Below are positions 1-8,371 of a stretch of DNA of 26,376 nucleotides, piece after piece. Source of the DNA: a virus. The number at the start of each line of letters is the position of its first letter. Position 1 is the stretch's first letter. The translations under genes and the position numbers were made by a program. Where the stretch lies: positions 1 through 26,376 of IMG/VR virus record IMGVR_UViG_3300046007_003321, one strand, 5' to 3'. The notes below the pieces were generated by a model, which was given only the letters and a program-made list of their open reading frames with translations, ran no database searches and was not told where the DNA came from.

Positions 1-42
1 TCCGGGGACTCCGCCGAAAAACTGCATAAGCGGATTTGGCAT
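1..42 (-). CDS. Unknown virion-like protein, N-terminal fragment (cut by window edge)
   Basis: Only the first 14 codons are present (MPNPLMQFFGGVPG), after which the gene leaves the window. The ATG shares one base with the TAA of the upstream gene (TAATG), the coupling used throughout this operon, so the start is credible despite the short length. The MQFFGG stretch recalls the SQFFGG, SQLFGG and EALFGG segments of the two larger neighbours upstream, suggesting a related family of virion or ejection proteins. Function is unknown. Confidence 0.55.
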   Translation of the reverse strand, partial: MPNPLMQFFGGVPG

Positions 43-464
43 TAGCTCATTCCTCCGAAGAGGGCCTCGAACGGATTGAAATAGTTCTGCATCATCTGCA
101 CATCCGATGCGCGCTTGCGAGCCTCCCAGGCAGGGTCACTCTGCACCTGACGATTCTGCAGGTCACGACTGTACTGGTTCAGTCCCCAGTTTTCGCCAGC
201 GTTCTGGTTCTGGAAGCGGAAGTTCTCGTTAGCAAACCGATCCGCCATGCCCATCGTCGGCCGAGCCATGTGCGCACTCGCTGCCGCTTGGCCGTACTGG
301 CTTGCCGCAGGGGCCATCGAGCCCGCGAAGCCGCTCTGCGGATTGGTCGTTGCCTTGTATTGAAAACGCGGATTGCCCCACAGTTGGCTCAGCCCGTTGC
401 CGATATTGGTATCGGTCGACTGCTGCGAGAAGATCGGCGTGTAGTTGAATGGCGAGTTATACAT
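42..464 (-). CDS. Asn/Gln/Ala-rich virion-associated protein, unknown function
   Basis: The protein has 140 residues from an ATG whose ATGTATAA overlaps the stop of the preceding gene by 8 bases; an in-frame ATG 21 bases upstream gives an unconvincing Cys-rich start. The sequence is rich in Asn, Gln, Ala and Met, has no obvious membrane segment, and becomes charged and helical towards its C-terminus (RKRASDVQMMQNYFNPFEAL). It ends in LFGGMS. No family recognised. The position at the end of the tail operon and the composition suggest a minor virion or DNA-ejection protein, but this is inference. Confidence 0.7.
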   Translation of the reverse strand: MYNSPFNYTPIFSQQSTDTNIGNGLSQLWGNPRFQYKATTNPQSGFAGSMAPAASQYGQAAASAHMARPTMGMADRFANENFRFQNQNAGENWGLNQYSRDLQNRQVQSDPAWEARKRASDVQMMQNYFNPFEALFGGMS

Positions 465-903
465 TGAACATCTGACCCCACACATCAGGGAACATCTGGT
501 TCATGAACTGCATGTACTGCGGGATGTTGTCCCGGTTGGTTATCATCGCCTGCCGATTCGCTTGCGTCATCGCGTTGTTGAATCCACTGGTCGCGTCGAA
601 GTAGCGGTCGCCAAGCTGAGCACCAGCTTGGGTGCGAGCGAACTGACCTTGAGCTTCTTGCTGACCGAGTGCTCGGTTGGCTTCGTTCTGCTGACCAGCC
701 AGTGCGTTTCCGTAGCTGATGCCCATCTGGTTCTGCATGCCTTGACGCACGCCCGGCGTGGCGTTGGCTCGCTGCTGAGCATACTTCGGCATGCCTCGCA
801 TGAAGTTGCCCCACAGCGCAGACGCACCTTGGCCAGCAGCGTTTATCTGGTCGCCGAAACCTGGGGCGATTGGTCCGTTGCTGATTGTGGTGTTATAGTT
901 CAT
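457..903 (-). CDS. Ala/Gln-rich helical virion-associated protein, unknown function
   Basis: 148 residues. The ATG forms an ATGA overlap with the stop of the upstream gene, which fixes the start at 903 rather than at the earlier Arg/Trp-rich extension. The middle (roughly residues 45-115) is a run of Ala/Gln/Asn-rich amphipathic helix with many QQ, QA and AN pairs; the end is Met/Gln/Phe-rich (QYMQFMNQMF). Such composition is common in internal virion or ejection proteins of short-tailed phages. No conserved domain is recognised, so the role is inferred from position and composition. Confidence 0.72.
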   Translation of the reverse strand: MNYNTTISNGPIAPGFGDQINAAGQGASALWGNFMRGMPKYAQQRANATPGVRQGMQNQMGISYGNALAGQQNEANRALGQQEAQGQFARTQAGAQLGDRYFDATSGFNNAMTQANRQAMITNRDNIPQYMQFMNQMFPDVWGQMFNV

Positions 904-1706
904 GCGGGTGCCTGCGGGCCAAAGGCTTGCTGGTTGCCGAAGTTGAGCCGATAGTTCGGTGCTCGATACTGCCCGCCACCGCCGCCGCCGAATAGCTGCG
1001 ACCACAGTGGGGCGTATTGCTGTAGCATCTGGCTACGCATCGGGCCGTCTTGATCCCACTTCTGTCGCTTGTACACATCCATTGCCTTCTGCTTCTCGAT
1101 ATCCATGTCCCACGGCGCGAACGCACCGACGCCGTTCTGGACGGACATTCCGCCACCTTGCGGGTAGTAGTATGGCGTTGGGCTCTGCCCGCCGAAGCCG
1201 GGCTGGCTGCCTCCACCACCAAAGAATTGAGAAAACGGTCCCATTGCTTGTTTCTCCAGTTTTTCGCGGCTCTCGCCGCCATACATTGCAGGCCCCATGT
1301 AGTTGTATGGGCCAGGATTCTTCTCACTGTACGGTGCTAGCGGGCCAATGCCCGCCTCGGTCATGCGGTCAGCGGCGGCTTGCAGTCCCTGCCCGATCTG
1401 CTGGCTAGCGCCTTGCATCTGGCGACCAAGATTAGCCGGGTCTTGAACCAAGTCTGCCATCTGCCCAGGCATCGCCTGATCCCACACTCCGCCCCTGGCT
1501 TGCGGCTGCTGTCGTCCACCGTACTGTTGCTGGCCGCCGTACTGTTGCTGGTTCGCAGCGTTCTGGAATACGCCCATCGCTTTGCGGGCCTGATAGGCTG
1601 AGGCGATGTCGGCGTTGCCAACCCGCTTACCGGCGGCGGCGTCAAGCGATTCCTGCGATGCAGGGCCGGAGCCGTACACCGCTTTCCACCAGTCGTAATC
1701 AGCCAT
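900..1706 (-). CDS. Gln/Gly/Pro-rich virion-associated protein
   Basis: 268 residues, start ATG preceded by GGAGAATACG. After a short globular N-terminus (MADYDWWKAVYGSG, then an Ala-rich helix to about residue 50) comes a low-complexity zone with a perfect QQQYGG duplication (about residues 53-64), then Gly/Pro/Tyr-rich stretches with two oligoglycine runs, each behind an aromatic segment (SQFFGGGG and SQLFGGGGGG). No enzymatic motif is visible. It is the first of four consecutive genes with this composition and follows a 54-base gap containing an AT-rich palindrome, so it may head a sub-operon. A virion or ejection role is inferred. Confidence 0.72.
   Translation of the reverse strand: MADYDWWKAVYGSGPASQESLDAAAGKRVGNADIASAYQARKAMGVFQNAANQQQYGGQQQYGGRQQPQARGGVWDQAMPGQMADLVQDPANLGRQMQGASQQIGQGLQAAADRMTEAGIGPLAPYSEKNPGPYNYMGPAMYGGESREKLEKQAMGPFSQFFGGGGSQPGFGGQSPTPYYYPQGGGMSVQNGVGAFAPWDMDIEKQKAMDVYKRQKWDQDGPMRSQMLQQYAPLWSQLFGGGGGGQYRAPNYRLNFGNQQAFGPQAPA
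1516..1551 (-). repeat. 18-bp tandem duplication encoding QQQYGG twice
   Basis: Two adjacent 18-base units, identical except for one base (CCACCGTACTGTTGCTGG and CCGCCGTACTGTTGCTGG on the plus strand). Because the unit is 6 codons, copy number can change without a frameshift. Confidence 0.85.
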
Positions 1707-1732
1707 CGTATTCTCCGGTTTGACAGTTGCTT

Positions 1733-1750
1733 TATTTTATCAGTAAAATA
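1733..1750 (-). promoter_or_regulatory. AT-rich palindrome with extended -10-like element
   Basis: A perfect 7-base inverted repeat, TATTTTA-TCAG-TAAAATA, lies in one of the few gaps of the tail operon (1707-1760). On the minus strand it contains TGATAAAAT, which fits an extended -10 promoter element (TGnTAtAAT), but no good -35 hexamer is present. It could equally be a weak hairpin or a protein-binding site. There is no T-run suited to a terminator. Confidence 0.3.
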
Positions 1751-1760
1751 CGGCCTTTGG

Positions 1761-2834
1761 CTACCCACTGTCGAGGTCGCAGGTGGCTGAGCCTTCGCCA
1801 GGATAACCGCTCTGTGCCGATGTTATCGGGATTGAGTAAGCTGACATTGCGGTTCCGTCCAGTGAACCTGCGGCAATGTTGTAGTCAAGCGTTCCAGGCG
1901 ACACCTCCGCACCGAAGCGAGGCACGCCACCGCGCCCCTCAACCCACATCGCCCAATTGCTGCCTGAATTGGCAATCCACAGATTAATCTCGTCGTACTG
2001 AGTGCTGCCGTCAGATCGAAGCGACGGCACTCCTCGCCATTGCCAGTTGTTGCGCTGTGTCTGCCACAGTTCGTACGTCCCATCGCCCGGCCACGCATCG
2101 CCGATCTTGCTAGGGTCGAAGTTGTTCTCGTTAAAGTATGTGGCAATGGTTCCGCTGATCGTAAGCTTCAGTAGCGGCGCGATCCCGTTGCCAAACGCGG
2201 TGTTCGGTGTGCTAATTGTATTAGCTGACGTTCCGTACTGAACGACGTAGCCGCTCTTGATCGAAACACCAGCAGTGGCGTTGCACACATACCCCGCAGT
2301 GGCGTTCAGTGCAGATGGAGAGCCGTAAGTCAACGCAAACGGAGAATTGTAGTGACCGCACACCCACACCAGCCCAGCAGATGTGCTGTAAATTTGACCA
2401 AACCCAGTGCTAACATACCCTGACGGTGGTGTGATCCATACCCTGGCAAGTGTATTTGGAGCGCCATCGACCAACTTAGACTGACCGGCCCAGCCGTCAT
2501 AGACAGTTCCGTTCATGTCAACTTTGAACGTACGCCCACCGCCACCGGTCTGGATATGCAGACCCATCAACCCATCAGTGACTGGAACATCATACACGCC
2601 GACGTACGGATACTTACGGCATGTGGTTATCAGCCGACACGAAGCGCCGTCGGTCAGCGAGATTGTTCCACCGCTGAATGTCGCTGTCGATACGCTCTGC
2701 ACCCAGTTCCGATCCGTGGCCAGCATCGCATAGGTTGGCAAGCCGGTATCAGAGGTCGATCCAGACTGCTCCTTAAATCGTTCAAGCGAAGTTTCAAATG
2801 ATCCAGTCAGCGATACCCTGCCGAGTGCGGTCAT
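1761..2834 (-). CDS. Putative tail/virion structural protein, unknown function
   Basis: 357 residues; the ATG shares a base with the stop of the upstream gene (TGATG). The sequence is rich in Gly, Ser, Thr, Tyr and Trp with few charged residues, typical of an all-beta extracellular virion protein. The N-terminal 30 residues are helical and charged (SLERFKEQSG), as might attach to the particle. There is no membrane segment or catalytic motif. The C-terminal third carries Trp-rich segments (WQTQRNNWQWRG, SNWAMWVEGRGG) that could form a sugar-binding face. The neighbouring structural genes support a tail-fibre or appendage role, not a specific function. Confidence 0.72.
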   Translation of the reverse strand: MTALGRVSLTGSFETSLERFKEQSGSTSDTGLPTYAMLATDRNWVQSVSTATFSGGTISLTDGASCRLITTCRKYPYVGVYDVPVTDGLMGLHIQTGGGGRTFKVDMNGTVYDGWAGQSKLVDGAPNTLARVWITPPSGYVSTGFGQIYSTSAGLVWVCGHYNSPFALTYGSPSALNATAGYVCNATAGVSIKSGYVVQYGTSANTISTPNTAFGNGIAPLLKLTISGTIATYFNENNFDPSKIGDAWPGDGTYELWQTQRNNWQWRGVPSLRSDGSTQYDEINLWIANSGSNWAMWVEGRGGVPRFGAEVSPGTLDYNIAAGSLDGTAMSAYSIPITSAQSGYPGEGSATCDLDSG

Positions 2835-3538
2835 CAGTTCGCCTTAGCCCCCACAGTTACCCATCGGTTGCCGTCAAGCTCACGTTGCACCCAGATTCGA
2901 TATCCGCTTGGAATGGTCTCGCCGCCACTTTGAAACGCAGCGTACACAGTCAGTGACACGATTGGCGATGCCTCAACCCAGGTGCCGCCAGAGTACGTTG
3001 CCACTCTTGCAGACGCCGAGCCGTCAACAGCCAAGTCTCCTTGCAGGATGGCTACGTACCCGCCGCCCCCGCCGCCAATTGACCCACCGCTTCCCGAGCC
3101 TCCGTCAGGGCCAGCGCCAATGACAACGTACCTGTCGCCATTGCGGGACACTCCGACTCGCGTGCCACTCGTAATCGTAGCTCCGTCATCCATGAGCGGT
3201 CCTGGCCATACGTCGATAGCTCCGCCGTACGAGTAGCCGCTAGGTGACCACTCAAGCAGACTAGCCTTAGCTGACTGATATGGCGAAGATGCAGTCAAGT
3301 CACCGTTGAGTACAGCGAATTCATTCGCCCCGCCAGCCGATGAGTTTGATCCCTGCGGCGCTGCAATCGTAGGGGGCTGCGAGAACTTCACAGGTCCGTA
3401 GAACTCAGCCGCGCCACGCTGCACGCTCTTGGCCATGCACTGGCCGATCACACCGGCAAGCGAGATAGCCTGCTTGGCTGGCATTCCAGAGGCGATTAAC
3501 TGGTTCGTGATGTCACCGCCGCGATCACCGAACGACAT
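2834..3538 (-). CDS. Virion protein with duplicated ~67-residue domain
   Basis: 234 residues; ATG in a TGATG overlap with the upstream gene. An N-terminal helical part (to about residue 55) is followed by two copies of one domain, about residues 74-141 and 161-231. They are joined by an almost pure Gly/Ser linker (GSGSGGSIGGGGGG). The copies align at VLNGDL / ILQGDL, at the SA(K)A motif, at the Thr-Ile-x-SG-x-R turn and at the ends RYVVIGA / RWVTVGA. This looks like an internal duplication of a small beta domain in an appendage or fibre-tip protein. No named family assigned. Confidence 0.75.
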   Translation of the reverse strand: MSFGDRGGDITNQLIASGMPAKQAISLAGVIGQCMAKSVQRGAAEFYGPVKFSQPPTIAAPQGSNSSAGGANEFAVLNGDLTASSPYQSAKASLLEWSPSGYSYGGAIDVWPGPLMDDGATITSGTRVGVSRNGDRYVVIGAGPDGGSGSGGSIGGGGGGYVAILQGDLAVDGSASARVATYSGGTWVEASPIVSLTVYAAFQSGGETIPSGYRIWVQRELDGNRWVTVGAKAN

Positions 3539-5892
3539 CAGTACCCCCTCGCTGTGATCGTTGAGATTTCAAGGCGACCAGCGCACGCGATAGTCTGGAT
3601 GTCAAACGACACCGCGCGATCACTGCTGCCGAACTCAATCCCAGGGCTGCTGATAATCAGCCGCGACAGGCCGACGTTGCTAGCCATGTCACTGCGATCA
3701 AGCATGCAGTTCGTCCAGGCGTACGTGTCGCCAGCTACGATCTTCGGCACAGCATCGCCAGTCTCTGGCACATCTTGCACAAACGCTCTTGGTGTCGTAG
3801 ACCAGTCAGCATAGTGACGCACGGCAAAGCCACCAATGTCTGAGTAATCAGCAGCAGTCATGCCGCTCGGTGTTGACAGCGGCTTGTAGCGAATGTCAAG
3901 CGACTGACCAGCCCAGCCCCCGTCAGGGATTTCGTACATTCCTGAACGCCACAGCGCGTACACGCCGCCCACAACCACCTTGTCTGCAGCCGCAGGCGTG
4001 GTGTCCCATGCAATCAGATTGGCGGCAGTTCCATTCGATGAACCAAGGTTCACGGTAGCCAGCGTGGCTGATGTGGTCGACACCGACTGAATGGTGCGGA
4101 CCTGCCAGCGACCAGAGCCTGTGCCGACCAGCAGCGATGCACCAGTCTTGAGCAACGCCGTTGAGATTGAAGCCCCAGGCACAGCCGTTTCGTCAGTTAA
4201 GTCAAACACACCACTCTCGTCGACAAGTGTGTAAGAGCCATCTTCGCTTTCAAGGTAGTATCCAGATGCGATGTCAGTCGACGGAGCCGACAGCACTGCC
4301 GAGCTTGTGCCTGCGGACACGACATTCCATACCGACGCCGATGAGCAGCCATCGGAAACTACGTCGGGATGCTTTGACAGCAGTAGACCGTTCCAAGACC
4401 CGAGAGTAAATTTGTCGATTGAACTGTCGGTGTACCCGCGCACATTAGTCGCTGCTCCGACTGACCACGGAAGCCATTCGATGAACCACCGCTGCTTAAT
4501 GTAATCGTAGCAGAGCGCTCGGCGCGGGCGTCCAGAGGAGTCGACCTGGGACGGGGCGTCAGTGTCGTTAAGCGTGACGAAGAACTTGGCGATGCGGTCT
4601 CTGAGGTCGACGGACACGAAGAACTTGTCTGAGTCACTGAAGCGCACCTTTCCATCTCGGAAGTAGTTTTGAACCGCCACGCCCATGCTTTCATCGACGC
4701 CCTGCGCGCCGATCATGTACGGGCCATAGCGATCCATAGCGAAAACCATGTCGCCAGCCTGCGCCCAGCAGCGGTTGCTGAACGCGCCGCGGGCAGCGAT
4801 CTGCTGGATGTTAGCGTCCAGGTGCGGCTGCTTGACGTAGCTCATGCGGAAGCACGAACGCTCACGGAACAGGATCATTCCGTACACATTAGGGCACGCA
4901 CCCACAAGCCGGTCGCCGCTGCCTTGGATTGGCAGGCGGTTCTGTGCCACCGGCACAGACTCTGGCTCGTCCTGCTCCGAGTAGTAGACCGTGTTGGCCT
5001 CTTGGTTGCCGCCGCTGATGCAGAATGTCAATCCAGACCACGCGGCTGTCGACGCAAACCCACCGACACTAGCGCTGCCAACTATGGTGGCCGTCGTCGC
5101 GTTAATGCGGTGGGCTAGCTCGTACTCGTAAAGCGAATTGCCAGTCGTCGACTGCACAGTAAGCAGGCGGCCAACGATGTCGTCCGGTAGCGAGGCGGTA
5201 AACGACACCGTTGAGCCGCCGTTTGTTCCGGCCAGCGTTCCTTGCGACCACTTGCGGTCGACAAGGTAGAACATGCGATCTTGATACCACGCGCACACCT
5301 CTTTGACTGGCGGAACGCCGTACCGAAGTGCGTTCGCAGTGCCGTCGCTATTTTCTAGTAGCAGTTCACCGCGAGTGCTTAGTTGTGCGTCGGTGAATGT
5401 GTCATCGTAGCTGGTTCCAATCGAGGCCGACACCGTGCCGACAGAGTACAGCACGCTCGGAGAGTTCACGAGTGTGCGGAGAAACTCAATGCCAGTGGCT
5501 TGCGATGCCGTCAGCTTGTCGCCAGCCATTGCTGCAGTGGCAAGCAGTGGAGTCGACGCCCAGGTGAGCTTGTAATTAGCAGCCGTGGTGGCTACGCTTT
5601 GCAGTGGGAAGATGATGTCGCTGTAGTTTCCGGTGGTATCAAAGTATCGGATCGTCGTGCCGTATGTGCCTTGACCTAGCCCCGATGCCACGGTGCCGTT
5701 GAGCGACGCAAACGCAACAGTCGAAGAAGGCGCATCCAGTCCAGCCAGATAGAGATTACCAGTTCCGATAACATATTTGCGCGCACGGTCCACCCCATTT
5801 GACATGAAGATTTCGCCACCCGGCGTGCGTGCAAAGCACAGCGGGGCGTCGGTGCTTAGTATCGATTTTGCGATCAGTTCATGGACTGCCAT
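3538..5892 (-). CDS. Tail tubular protein B / tail nozzle-like protein
   Basis: 784 residues. ATG at 5892 shares a base with the upstream TGA (TGATG) and has GGAG at the right distance; a TTG one codon earlier is less likely. The centre (about residues 290-470) has the pattern typical of short-tailed-phage nozzle proteins (T7 gp12 / P22 gp10 type): an NTVYYSEQDEPES segment, then GDRLVGACP, ILFRERSCFRMSY, GDMVFAMDRYGPYMIG and DKFFVSVDLRDRIAKFFV, consistent with propeller-like beta sheets. It sits immediately after the gp11-like adaptor and a small linking gene, the expected order. It would form the distal end of the short tail through which DNA leaves. Family assignment is by pattern, not alignment. 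Confidence 0.75.
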   Translation of the reverse strand: MAVHELIAKSILSTDAPLCFARTPGGEIFMSNGVDRARKYVIGTGNLYLAGLDAPSSTVAFASLNGTVASGLGQGTYGTTIRYFDTTGNYSDIIFPLQSVATTAANYKLTWASTPLLATAAMAGDKLTASQATGIEFLRTLVNSPSVLYSVGTVSASIGTSYDDTFTDAQLSTRGELLLENSDGTANALRYGVPPVKEVCAWYQDRMFYLVDRKWSQGTLAGTNGGSTVSFTASLPDDIVGRLLTVQSTTGNSLYEYELAHRINATTATIVGSASVGGFASTAAWSGLTFCISGGNQEANTVYYSEQDEPESVPVAQNRLPIQGSGDRLVGACPNVYGMILFRERSCFRMSYVKQPHLDANIQQIAARGAFSNRCWAQAGDMVFAMDRYGPYMIGAQGVDESMGVAVQNYFRDGKVRFSDSDKFFVSVDLRDRIAKFFVTLNDTDAPSQVDSSGRPRRALCYDYIKQRWFIEWLPWSVGAATNVRGYTDSSIDKFTLGSWNGLLLSKHPDVVSDGCSSASVWNVVSAGTSSAVLSAPSTDIASGYYLESEDGSYTLVDESGVFDLTDETAVPGASISTALLKTGASLLVGTGSGRWQVRTIQSVSTTSATLATVNLGSSNGTAANLIAWDTTPAAADKVVVGGVYALWRSGMYEIPDGGWAGQSLDIRYKPLSTPSGMTAADYSDIGGFAVRHYADWSTTPRAFVQDVPETGDAVPKIVAGDTYAWTNCMLDRSDMASNVGLSRLIISSPGIEFGSSDRAVSFDIQTIACAGRLEISTITARGY

Positions 5893-6227
5893 CAAACACT
5901 CCGGTGATAGTCACGCATGCCGGTGAGTCGCACAAGTCTGCCGTTATCCATCTGCACGAGAACGTCGTCCCGGCCCTGGTTCATCTGAGACTCAAATGCG
6001 ATCATCGAAACCACATGACCTAAGTTGGCGGCTGTGTCGGCGTCAAGCTGGCCTTGGTCTGTCGTTTGAATTACATAGCCATCGCGGGTTCGCAGCTTAC
6101 CTGGAACCGTACAGTCAAAGTTAATCTGCAGTCGCGCAACAGGCCCCAGGTCCAGCGGATCAGCGTTGGACACCATGCCTGGGAAGTCAGTCGAAGGCTT
6201 GCTTCGCTTATAAGATTCCTGTTCCAT
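5892..6227 (-). CDS. Small protein between tail-tube A-like and B-like genes
   Basis: 111 residues, ATG preceded by AGGTGTGGGTCG and overlapping the upstream gene by 20 bases. The sequence is hydrophilic with short beta-like stretches (ARLQINFDCTVPGKLRTRDG, DDVLVQMDNGRLVRLTG) and no membrane segment. Its location between the two tail-tube candidates and the tight overlaps on both sides suggest a tail-assembly or tail-structural role. No family recognised. Confidence 0.7.
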   Translation of the reverse strand: MEQESYKRSKPSTDFPGMVSNADPLDLGPVARLQINFDCTVPGKLRTRDGYVIQTTDQGQLDADTAANLGHVVSMIAFESQMNQGRDDVLVQMDNGRLVRLTGMRDYHRSV

Positions 6228-7359
6228 CGACCCACACCTGTCTTACGCTGTGATTCATGTTGAAATCGTACGCGCTGCGGCCAGTCATCGATCGCTGCTC
6301 TGCGTTCTTCGCCACGTTAATGGCGGCATAATACTCAGCCTGTGCCTGCTGAACTTGCGGGAGGCTCAGGTTTAGGCACAGCTTGTATATGCACCCACGC
6401 CAGAACATCTCCATCATGTTTTGGCTGAAGTCAATCGGGTCTGAGATCGTGTACTTGCGACCAGACAGCGACCCAAGCGTGGACGCCGCGACCAGTGCTG
6501 TCGACGAAGTGTATGTTTTGATGTACGCCTGATAAGCGTATGGATTGTTGCCGCCGATCCCATCAGGGTTGTTTGTGGCGTCACCAATGCGAATGATCGA
6601 CCCCACCATATCCGACGAGAATGACGTACTGCTGCCAGTAATTGCAGTTCCGCTGGATGTAATGGTGCCAGCACGGTCAGTGGTTCCAAATCCAGTCCGC
6701 TTTATCTGTCGCGGCATGCGGAGCATGGTGAAATCCACGGTGCCGTTCGTGTCTGGGAACGGGTACACATGGATCGCCATGCGAGACGAGTCGATGATGT
6801 CAGGCATCACCGTCCACCACTGCGGCTCTCCGGTCGAGTCGCCGTAGCGGGTCAATTCACCCCACTGAGCAGGCGTCACGTACGTGGCCCACGACTGCAT
6901 GCCGTTCTCAGCCATCGGCATCGACATCTCTCGGAAGTCGCTCGGTAGCTGATAGACGCCCTTGACAATCGTAAACGCAGTTCCAGTTGTGATGTCCTGG
7001 AACGGGCGCATGATATCGTCCGCAGCCAGTACGGTGTCGCTGGTCCGCTCAGTGATGCGGTGCTTGGCGTTGCCGATAATCAGAGTGGCACCGGCAGCCC
7101 ATGCTGGCCACGAGCCTGAGTCAATGGTGAAGTTGCCGCCAGTGTACGAACACGTACCCGTCGTGGCCCCGTAATAGGTCAGGCGGTACGGTCGCTGCAG
7201 ATAGTTCCATCGCCGCGCAACGGCAATCTCTTCGTACGCTTGGATTACAGACTGCCGGAACGCGCGCACATTACCTGTGTTCGCGTTGCCGCCAGTGTAG
7301 TCCTGCAGACGGTCGATTGCGTCCTGATACGTGTAAACGCGGTCAGATGTGATCGGCAT
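6208..7359 (-). CDS. Tail tubular protein A / head-to-tail adaptor-like protein
   Basis: 383 residues with the ATG in a TAATG overlap with the upstream gene. The helical N-terminus (AIDRLQDYTGG..., AFRQSVIQAYEEIAVARRWNY) and the C-terminal helix pair (SQNMMEMFWRGCIYKLCLNL, then VQQAQAEYYAAINVAKNAEQ) flank a beta-rich middle, the architecture of T7 gp11-type adaptors that dock below the portal. VYQLPSDFREMSMPM resembles the conserved 'LP.DF..m' segment of this group. Around residues 230-300 there is an inserted Thr/Ser/Gly-rich beta module (GTITSSGTAITGSSTSFSS). Linked genes: the nozzle-like protein lies two genes downstream. Confidence 0.72.
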   Translation of the reverse strand: MPITSDRVYTYQDAIDRLQDYTGGNANTGNVRAFRQSVIQAYEEIAVARRWNYLQRPYRLTYYGATTGTCSYTGGNFTIDSGSWPAWAAGATLIIGNAKHRITERTSDTVLAADDIMRPFQDITTGTAFTIVKGVYQLPSDFREMSMPMAENGMQSWATYVTPAQWGELTRYGDSTGEPQWWTVMPDIIDSSRMAIHVYPFPDTNGTVDFTMLRMPRQIKRTGFGTTDRAGTITSSGTAITGSSTSFSSDMVGSIIRIGDATNNPDGIGGNNPYAYQAYIKTYTSSTALVAASTLGSLSGRKYTISDPIDFSQNMMEMFWRGCIYKLCLNLSLPQVQQAQAEYYAAINVAKNAEQRSMTGRSAYDFNMNHSVRQVWVDGTGIL

Positions 7360-7691
7360 TAGCTCTGAGGCTCCGCGATAAATTTGATGACACCAGAGAT
7401 GGTTCCGCTGCCAACCTGCTCAAGCGACAGCCCCTTGCCGACTGCCGTTGGGCTGAGCCATCCAGCGGGCGAGTACGGCAGCACGAAACCAGCCGAGCAA
7501 TTGAGCGTAGGCGTCAGCGCCGTGCCGTCGCTGTCCTTAAACAGTAACTGCGAAGCGCCAGCCGTAAGCAGCAGTGCCTGCGACAGGTGGACGCGAGCGC
7601 CGCTGGTTGCGGCCTTTACAGTGATTGTACCAGCCGCAGTCGAGTTGATCTGCGCGGTTTCCATTTCGCCTCTGACAGGTGCAAGTTGCAT
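7359..7691 (-). CDS. Small beta-rich virion protein
   Basis: 110 residues from an ATG in a TAATG overlap with the upstream gene; a second in-frame ATG (residue 10, METAQINS) is an alternative start. The protein is rich in Ala, Gly, Ser, Thr and Leu and predicted to be beta-rich (AGTITVKAATSG, GTISGVIKFIAE), without Cys clusters, membrane segments or catalytic motifs. Its shape and position among tail genes suggest a small appendage, cement or tail-spike subunit. No family identified. Confidence 0.7.
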   Translation of the reverse strand: MQLAPVRGEMETAQINSTAAGTITVKAATSGARVHLSQALLLTAGASQLLFKDSDGTALTPTLNCSAGFVLPYSPAGWLSPTAVGKGLSLEQVGSGTISGVIKFIAEPQS

Positions 7692-8371
7692 TATCCGACT
7701 CCAAGTAAAGTGATGTTTTTGTACGAGCCGCTATCTGGATCGGCTGGCGAACCTTCTTGCAGAACGCTGACGCTGATGGTCACAGATTTCGTAAGGCTAT
7801 TGGTTCCAAAGCCCATCTGGGCAATGTCGGTATTGGCAACGCTACCGTCAAATTCAAATGAAAAAGATGGCCATGCGCCACTCCCGACCACTGCTGCGCC
7901 GCCACCCATCATTGAGCTTATTGCAAGTGCAATCGTGGTTGCGTCAGCATTCCAGGCAAGCGAACTCGTTTCCCCGTACCCAAAAATTGAAATCGTGTAC
8001 GTTCCGCCATCAATACCAGAATCAATCGCTAGCGTCTGAATCTCGTTGTTGCCACCGCCACCATCTTGCGTAGTGCCAAATGTCGCACCGCCAGCAGCAG
8101 TCAGCGTGTTGTCCTGGTACGACAGCATGAGCATGTCGGTGTTGGCTAGTTCGCCGACAAATTCAACGGTGAACCCATCGGCATACGAGCCAGAACAAGA
8201 GACATTTAATTGACTGCTAATTGCCGCTATCTGTGCAAGATATCCTGGCAAGTCAGCCGCTCCAGATATCTCGCTCATTGAGCTTGCCGAAGCATTTCCG
8301 TCGTAGGCTGGCCTCCACAAACCAGCCGTAGGCACCGCGCTGAACGTGTATTTCTGAATTTCATTAGCCAT
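7691..8371 (-). CDS. Virion protein with tandem repeat-type beta domains
   Basis: 226 residues; overlaps the upstream gene by 8 bases. The second half (about residues 108-200) matches a repeat type I know from environmental phages and large bacterial surface proteins: NEIQT-x-I at the start, GGTYTISIFG, AWNADATTIALAIS, then FEFDGSVANTDIAQM. The first half (about residues 5-92) is a diverged copy: KYTFSA, then LPGYLAQIAAISSQ, then VEFVGELANTDMLML. A Gly/Asn linker (DGGGGNNE) separates them. Such domains usually act as stalk or spacer units in adhesive proteins. An exposed tail or capsid protein is likely; binding partner unknown. Confidence 0.75.
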   Translation of the reverse strand: MANEIQKYTFSAVPTAGLWRPAYDGNASASSMSEISGAADLPGYLAQIAAISSQLNVSCSGSYADGFTVEFVGELANTDMLMLSYQDNTLTAAGGATFGTTQDGGGGNNEIQTLAIDSGIDGGTYTISIFGYGETSSLAWNADATTIALAISSMMGGGAAVVGSGAWPSFSFEFDGSVANTDIAQMGFGTNSLTKSVTISVSVLQEGSPADPDSGSYKNITLLGVG

